From Streptomyces sp. NBC_01197 (GTDB lineage: Bacteria; Actinomycetota; Actinomycetes; Streptomycetales; Streptomycetaceae), in contig NZ_CP108569.1 of the NCBI RefSeq assembly GCF_036010505.1, positions 7,146,001-7,210,000 on the forward strand: DNA of 64,000 nucleotides, given 5' to 3'. Within the stretch, counting starts at the first letter, position 1. The number at the start of each line of letters is the position of its first letter. Shown in pieces: positions 60,312-64,000 of this stretch. Made by a program: the position numbers and the translations under genes. The notes under the pieces are model-generated. The model ran no database searches and had not been told where the DNA came from. It saw only the letters and a list, made by a program, of their open reading frames with translations.

Positions 60312-61933
60312 TCGGCCTTGCCGCTCGGCGAGCGCTGGATCTCCGGTGCTATCACCAGCTGCCTGGGCACCTTGTACCCGGCGATCCTGCTGCGGCAGTG
60401 CGCCTGGATGTCGTCCAGGCTGGGTTCCTGCGCCCCGGGGCGTACCTGCACCACGGCCGCCACATGGTTGCCCCACCGGGCGTCCGGCACCCCGGCGACC
60501 AGGGCGTCGTACACATCGGGGTGGGACTTGAGGGCCTGTTCGACCTCCTCCGGATACACCTTCTCGCCACCGGTGTTGATGCACTGCGAGCCGCGCCCCA
60601 GGACGGTGACGATGCCCTCCTCGTCGACGGTCGCCATGTCGCCGAGCAGCACCCATCGCTCGCCGTCGGTCCGGAAGAAGGTCTCGGCCGTCTTCTCCGG
60701 GTCGTTGTAGTAGCCGAGCGGGACATGTCCGCGCTGTGCGATCCGGCCCACCTCGCCGACGGCCACCTGCCGGTAGGTGGCCGGATCGACCACCGCCGTA
60801 CGGGAGTTCATCCGCAGCCTGAACCCCTTGTCGGGGCCCGAGTCGGGGGTCGCCGTGCCATTGAACCCGGACTCCGACGAGCCGAAGTTGTTCAGCAGCG
60901 TCGCCGTCGGCACCAGCTCCTGGAACTGTGCGCGCACCGTCTCCGACATGATGGCGCCCGAACTGGAGACGCTGAACAGCGAGGAGCAGTCGGTGCCGCT
61001 GAGCGGCCCGCTGAGCGCGTCGATCAGCGGTCGCAGCATCGCGTCGCCGACCAGCGACACACTGGTGACCTTCTCCTTCTCGATGGTGCGGAGCACCTCC
61101 TCCGGGGCGAACTTCCGGTGGATCACGACCCGCTGGCCGAAGTTGAACGCGATGAAGGCGGTCAGCGTTGACGTGCCGTGCATCAGCGGGGGAGTGGGGA
61201 AGAAGGTGATCCCGTCGCCGCCCGCCGCGACCCGCTCGGCCAGTTCCTCCGGCGCGCCGACCGGCTCGCCGGTGGGGGCGCCGCCGCCGAGGCCGGAGAA
61301 GAACAGGTCCTCCGCACGCCACATCACGCCCTTCGGCATCCCGGTGGTGCCGCCGGTGTAGATGATGAACTGGTCGTCGGCCGACCGGGGTCCGAAGCCG
61401 CGCTCCGGGGACCCGGCCGCCTCCGCGTCGGCGTACGCCACGGGCCGGATGCCGGGCTCCGGCGCCCCCTCGGGGGGCTCGCCGACCCGTATCAGGTGGC
61501 GCAGCTTCTCGGTCTTCGGCAGCGCCGCCGCGACCCGCTCGGTGAACTCGCCGTCGAAGACCAGCGCCGCCAGATCCGCGTCCCGGTAGAGGTAGATCAA
61601 CTCCTCTTCGACATAACGGTAGTTGACATTCACCGGCACGATACGCGCCTTGAGGCAGGCGAGTACGGTCTGCAGATACTCCACCCCGTTGTAGAGGTGC
61701 AGCCCCAGGTGCTCACCCGGGCGGATTCCGCTGCCGGCCAGATGGTGCGCGATGCGGTTGGCCGCGGTGTCCAGTGCGGCGTACGTGAGTCTGCGCTCCG
61801 CCCCCGTACCGGGATGGTCGATGAACACGAGCGCCTCGCGGTCCGGGACCGCGTCGACGACGGACTCGAACAGGTCGGCAAGGTTGTACTCCACCACATC
61901 TCCTGACGCCGGCGTCCAGTGACCCGGCGTCAT
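60272..61933 (-). CDS. Acyl-CoA ligase, FadD19-like
   Basis: 553 residues, close to mycobacterial FadD19 in length and opening (NLADLFESVVDAVPDREALV, LTYAALDTAANRIAHHLAGS, VPVNVNYRYVEEELIYLYRD). The AMP motif is IIYTGGTTGMPKGVMWR, then NNFGSSESGFNGT, and the end PSGKADYRWARGVA holds the catalytic Lys. FadD19 activates the steroid side chain, so a steroid or other branched alicyclic acid is a reasonable substrate guess. It is divergent from the enoyl-CoA hydratase gene across a dyad. Confidence 0.88.
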   Translation of the reverse strand: MTPGHWTPASGDVVEYNLADLFESVVDAVPDREALVFIDHPGTGAERRLTYAALDTAANRIAHHLAGSGIRPGEHLGLHLYNGVEYLQTVLACLKARIVPVNVNYRYVEEELIYLYRDADLAALVFDGEFTERVAAALPKTEKLRHLIRVGEPPEGAPEPGIRPVAYADAEAAGSPERGFGPRSADDQFIIYTGGTTGMPKGVMWRAEDLFFSGLGGGAPTGEPVGAPEELAERVAAGGDGITFFPTPPLMHGTSTLTAFIAFNFGQRVVIHRKFAPEEVLRTIEKEKVTSVSLVGDAMLRPLIDALSGPLSGTDCSSLFSVSSSGAIMSETVRAQFQELVPTATLLNNFGSSESGFNGTATPDSGPDKGFRLRMNSRTAVVDPATYRQVAVGEVGRIAQRGHVPLGYYNDPEKTAETFFRTDGERWVLLGDMATVDEEGIVTVLGRGSQCINTGGEKVYPEEVEQALKSHPDVYDALVAGVPDARWGNHVAAVVQVRPGAQEPSLDDIQAHCRSRIAGYKVPRQLVIAPEIQRSPSGKADYRWARGVAVAAD

Positions 61934-61976
61934 TACAGCGCCGTGCGCGGAAAGTGGGAAGGCCCCCACGAAGAAA

Positions 61977-61993
61977 TCTGACTGCCTGTCAGA
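61977..61993. promoter_or_regulatory. Palindrome between divergent fadD- and echA-like genes
   Basis: TCTGAC-TGCCT-GTCAGA, perfect 6-bp dyad with 5-nt spacer and A-rich flanks, 44 nt from the ligase start; candidate TetR-type operator for both genes. Confidence 0.55.
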
Positions 61994-62098
61994 AAACTAT
62001 TGAACTGCAACCCCGCCTGCTGCAACCTGTCTACGCGCCGCTCGCCGATCCGGCTCAGATCCTCACAGGCGCCCAGATCTTGAAACGGGAGGACGGCC

Positions 62099-62899
62099 AT
62101 GGGTGGTACGGAACACCTCACCGTGCGGCGCGAAGGCGCCACGCTGGTGCTCACTCTGAACAGGCCGGAGGCGAAGAACGCACTCTCGCTGCCGATGCTG
62201 GTGGGGCTCTACGACGGCTGGCTGGCGGCGGACGAGGACGACGAGGTCCGCTCGGTGGTGCTCACCGGAGCAGGCGGCGCCTTCTGCGCGGGCATGGACC
62301 TCAAGGCCCTGGCCGGCGCGGGAATGGAGGGCGAGCAGTACCGCGACCGGCTCAAGGCCGACCCCGATCTGCACTGGAAGGCGATGCTGCGCCACCACCG
62401 CCCCCGTAAACCGGTGATCGCCGCGGTCGAGGGGTACTGCGTCGCCGGAGGCACCGAGATCCTCCAGGGCACCGACATCCGGGTCGGCGCCGAGAGCGCC
62501 ACCTTCGGCCTCTTCGAGGTAAAACGCGGTCTGTTCCCGATCGGCGGCTCCACGGTGCGCCTGCAACGCCAGATTCCCCGCACCCACGCACTGGAGATGC
62601 TGCTCACCGGTCGCCCGTACACCGCGGCCGAGGCGGCGGCCGTCGGCCTCATCGGTCATGTGGTGCCCGACGGGACCGCGCTGGAGAAGGCCCTGGAGAT
62701 CGCCGGGCAGATCAACGCCTGCGGGCCGCTCGCCGTGGAAGCCGTCAAGGCCTCGGTCTACGAGACGGCCGAACTGACCGAGACCGAAGGGCTGAAGTCC
62801 GAACTGGACCGCGGCTGGCCCGTATTCGACACCGCGGACGCCAAGGAGGGCTCACGCGCCTTCGCCGAGAAGCGGCCGCCCGTCTTCCGCAGGGCCTGA
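62099..62899 (+). CDS. Enoyl-CoA hydratase/crotonase
   Basis: 266 residues. LTLNRPEAKNALSLPMLVGL, the oxyanion-hole segment GAGGAFCAGMDLKALAGAG, KPVIAAVEGYCVAGGTEILQ, and FGLFEVKRGLFPIGGSTVRL, where the catalytic Glu is expected, are the crotonase signatures. ATG follows GGAGGA at good spacing. Hydration of an enoyl-CoA produced by an acyl-CoA dehydrogenase fits the ligase and OB-fold neighbours; EchA19-type steroid side-chain hydratases are the closest known analogues I can name. Confidence 0.92.
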   Translation: MGGTEHLTVRREGATLVLTLNRPEAKNALSLPMLVGLYDGWLAADEDDEVRSVVLTGAGGAFCAGMDLKALAGAGMEGEQYRDRLKADPDLHWKAMLRHHRPRKPVIAAVEGYCVAGGTEILQGTDIRVGAESATFGLFEVKRGLFPIGGSTVRLQRQIPRTHALEMLLTGRPYTAAEAAAVGLIGHVVPDGTALEKALEIAGQINACGPLAVEAVKASVYETAELTETEGLKSELDRGWPVFDTADAKEGSRAFAEKRPPVFRRA

Positions 62900-63008
62900 C
62901 CGCGCGAACACATCCCGCGCCGGCCCCCGGCCGGCACCGGCCCCCTTCCGACGCTCCGGCCCCCGCCGGACGAGCCCCCGCCCGCAGCGGAGAATTTGGA
63001 GCCCACCC

Positions 63009-63998
63009 ATGACAGCCGCTCCCTCACCGGAGGTGCTCCGCGCCCCCCTCGTCGTCGAGTTCCCCTTCACCCGCTCCCTCGGACCCGTGCAGAGCGCCTT
63101 CCTCACCGGGCTGCGCGAGCGCACCGTACTGGGGGTGCGGACCGGCGACGGCACGGTCCTCGTCCCACCGGTCGAGTACGACCCCGCCACCGCCGACGAG
63201 ATACGCGACCTGGTCGAGGTCGCCCCCACCGGCACCGTCACCACCTGGGCCTGGGAGGCGTCCCCGCGCCGCGGCCAGCCACTCACGACACCCTTCGCCT
63301 GGGTCCTGGTGAAACTCGACGGCGCCGACACCGCCCTGCTGCACGTTCTCGACGCCCCGGGGCCCGGAGCCGTGCACTCCGGGCAGCGCGTACGCATCCG
63401 CTGGGCCGCCGAACGCACCGGAGCCATCACGGACATCGCCTGCTTCGAGCCGTACGAGAGCGAGGGCGATGGCGACGGCGGGAGCGGGGCCGCGCCCGGG
63501 ACCGCCGCGCCCGCGCACAGCGGACTGTTCGACGACCTCGTCACCGGCATCACCGCCCCCGCACGCCTCGACTACGTCTACAGCCCCGGCCGCGCACAGA
63601 GTGACTACATCAACGCGCTCGCCGACCGGAAGACCGTCGGCGAGCGCTGCCCCTCCTGCGCCAAGGTCTACGTACCCCCGCGCGGCGCCTGCCCCACCTG
63701 CGGGGTCGCGACGACCGACCGGGTCGAGGTCGGCCCCGCCGGCACCCTCACCACGTACTGCATCGTCAACATCAAGGCCCGCGGCCTCGACATCGAAGTG
63801 CCCTACGTCTACGGGCACATCGCCCTCGACGGCGCGGGCCTCGCACTGCACGGCCGGATCGGCGGCATCCCGTACGACCAGGTGCGGATGGGGCTGCGCG
63901 TCGAGCCGGTGTGGACCGAGGGGGCCCGCTTCCCCGACCACTACCGGCCCACCGGCGAGCCCGACGCCGACTACGACACGTACAAGGAGCTGATCTGA
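63009..63998 (+). CDS. Tandem OB-fold (DUF35) protein with zinc ribbon, thiolase partner
   Basis: 329 residues. An N-terminal OB-fold-like domain (~15-150; VAPTGTVTTWAWEA, FAWVLVKLDGADTALLHVLD) is followed by a rubredoxin-like zinc ribbon (RCPSCAKVYVPPRGACPTCG, ~215-234) and a second OB-fold (GPAGTLTTYCIVNIK, VPYVYGHIALDGAGLALHGR). Such proteins form complexes with thiolases or aldolases and hydratases (as in ChsH2-Ltp2 of steroid side-chain cleavage). ATG has GGAG upstream. Its TGA overlaps an ATG at 63998, so a further gene, probably the thiolase-like partner, is coupled directly after it. Confidence 0.87.
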   Translation: MTAAPSPEVLRAPLVVEFPFTRSLGPVQSAFLTGLRERTVLGVRTGDGTVLVPPVEYDPATADEIRDLVEVAPTGTVTTWAWEASPRRGQPLTTPFAWVLVKLDGADTALLHVLDAPGPGAVHSGQRVRIRWAAERTGAITDIACFEPYESEGDGDGGSGAAPGTAAPAHSGLFDDLVTGITAPARLDYVYSPGRAQSDYINALADRKTVGERCPSCAKVYVPPRGACPTCGVATTDRVEVGPAGTLTTYCIVNIKARGLDIEVPYVYGHIALDGAGLALHGRIGGIPYDQVRMGLRVEPVWTEGARFPDHYRPTGEPDADYDTYKELI

Positions 63999-64000
63999 TG
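63998..64000 (+). CDS. Start codon of the next gene (window edge)
   Basis: ATG overlapping the preceding TGA (TGATG). Only the start codon is visible; a thiolase-fold protein is expected from context, not seen. Confidence 0.35.

Overview
The window reads as chromosomal DNA of a Streptomyces-type actinomycete. It is very GC-rich with strong third-position GC bias. It carries a Tap/Tpg telomere-replication gene pair (known from linear Streptomyces replicons), SpoIIE-type phosphatases, a Ser/Thr kinase with TPR repeats, Tat and lipoprotein export signals, and transposons typical of the genus. No rRNA, tRNA or CRISPR array was seen.

Layout. (1) 1-19.7 kb is core-like: the end of a PspAB gene, a coupled pair of membrane proteins (KimA-like permease and glycosyltransferase-like protein), marR-DHA2 exporter, MASE1 and SpoIIE signalling proteins, a cold-shock gene with a structured leader, an MFS transporter coupled to a LigD-type 3'-phosphoesterase, a DinB-fold protein, a PAS-GAF-SpoIIE-HATPase regulator, an MDR oxidoreductase, an aldo/keto reductase, and an acyl-CoA dehydrogenase behind a KstR-like palindrome. 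(2) 19.8-33.4 kb is an accessory island: a 168-bp MITE-like element abutting an IS1182-family element, a chain of broken genes (IS-associated protein, amidohydrolase tail, TetR tail), a coupled cis-prenyltransferase plus DUF2236/EF-hand oxygenase pair, small orphan genes, tap-tpg, and an IS3-family element. (3) 33.6-45.5 kb is again core-like: a second DUF2236 gene overlapping a TPR kinase gene, a DUF4232 lipoprotein, a Tat-exported beta-lactamase-fold hydrolase, a nitronate-monooxygenase/acyl-CoA ligase pair, a ChaA antiporter and another acyl-CoA ligase. (4) 45.4-54.8 kb is a second mosaic: a paaK tail remnant, a methyltransferase, two decayed copies of a small-protein/LexA-HTH cassette, an arsenic locus (arsI, arsR, acr3), a frameshifted SRPBCC gene divergent from a TetR gene with a double operator, a muconolactone-isomerase-like gene divergent from an ArsR-type gene, an IS5 remnant, and what looks like the rump of a RiPP maturation locus (HprK-like kinase, truncated radical-SAM SPASM tail, PIMT-like methyltransferase). 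(5) 54.9-64 kb is an aromatic/steroid-type CoA catabolic region: paaK behind a PaaR-like operator, ferredoxin reductase, MFS, GlxA-type regulator, FadD19-like ligase, enoyl-CoA hydratase, and a tandem OB-fold/Zn-ribbon protein whose stop overlaps the next start at the window edge.

How the genes work together. Three acyl-CoA ligases plus PaaK, an acyl-CoA dehydrogenase, a hydratase and the OB-fold partner suggest degradation of fatty-acid, aromatic or steroid-like carboxylates. The arsenic genes form a complete detoxification unit. The most unusual unit is the cis-prenyltransferase/DUF2236-EF-hand pair. Characterised DUF2236 enzymes (latex-clearing protein Lcp, MpaB) cleave prenyl chains oxidatively, so a build-then-cleave polyprenoid route is a reasonable hypothesis. 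All functions are inferred from sequence reading; no searches were run.
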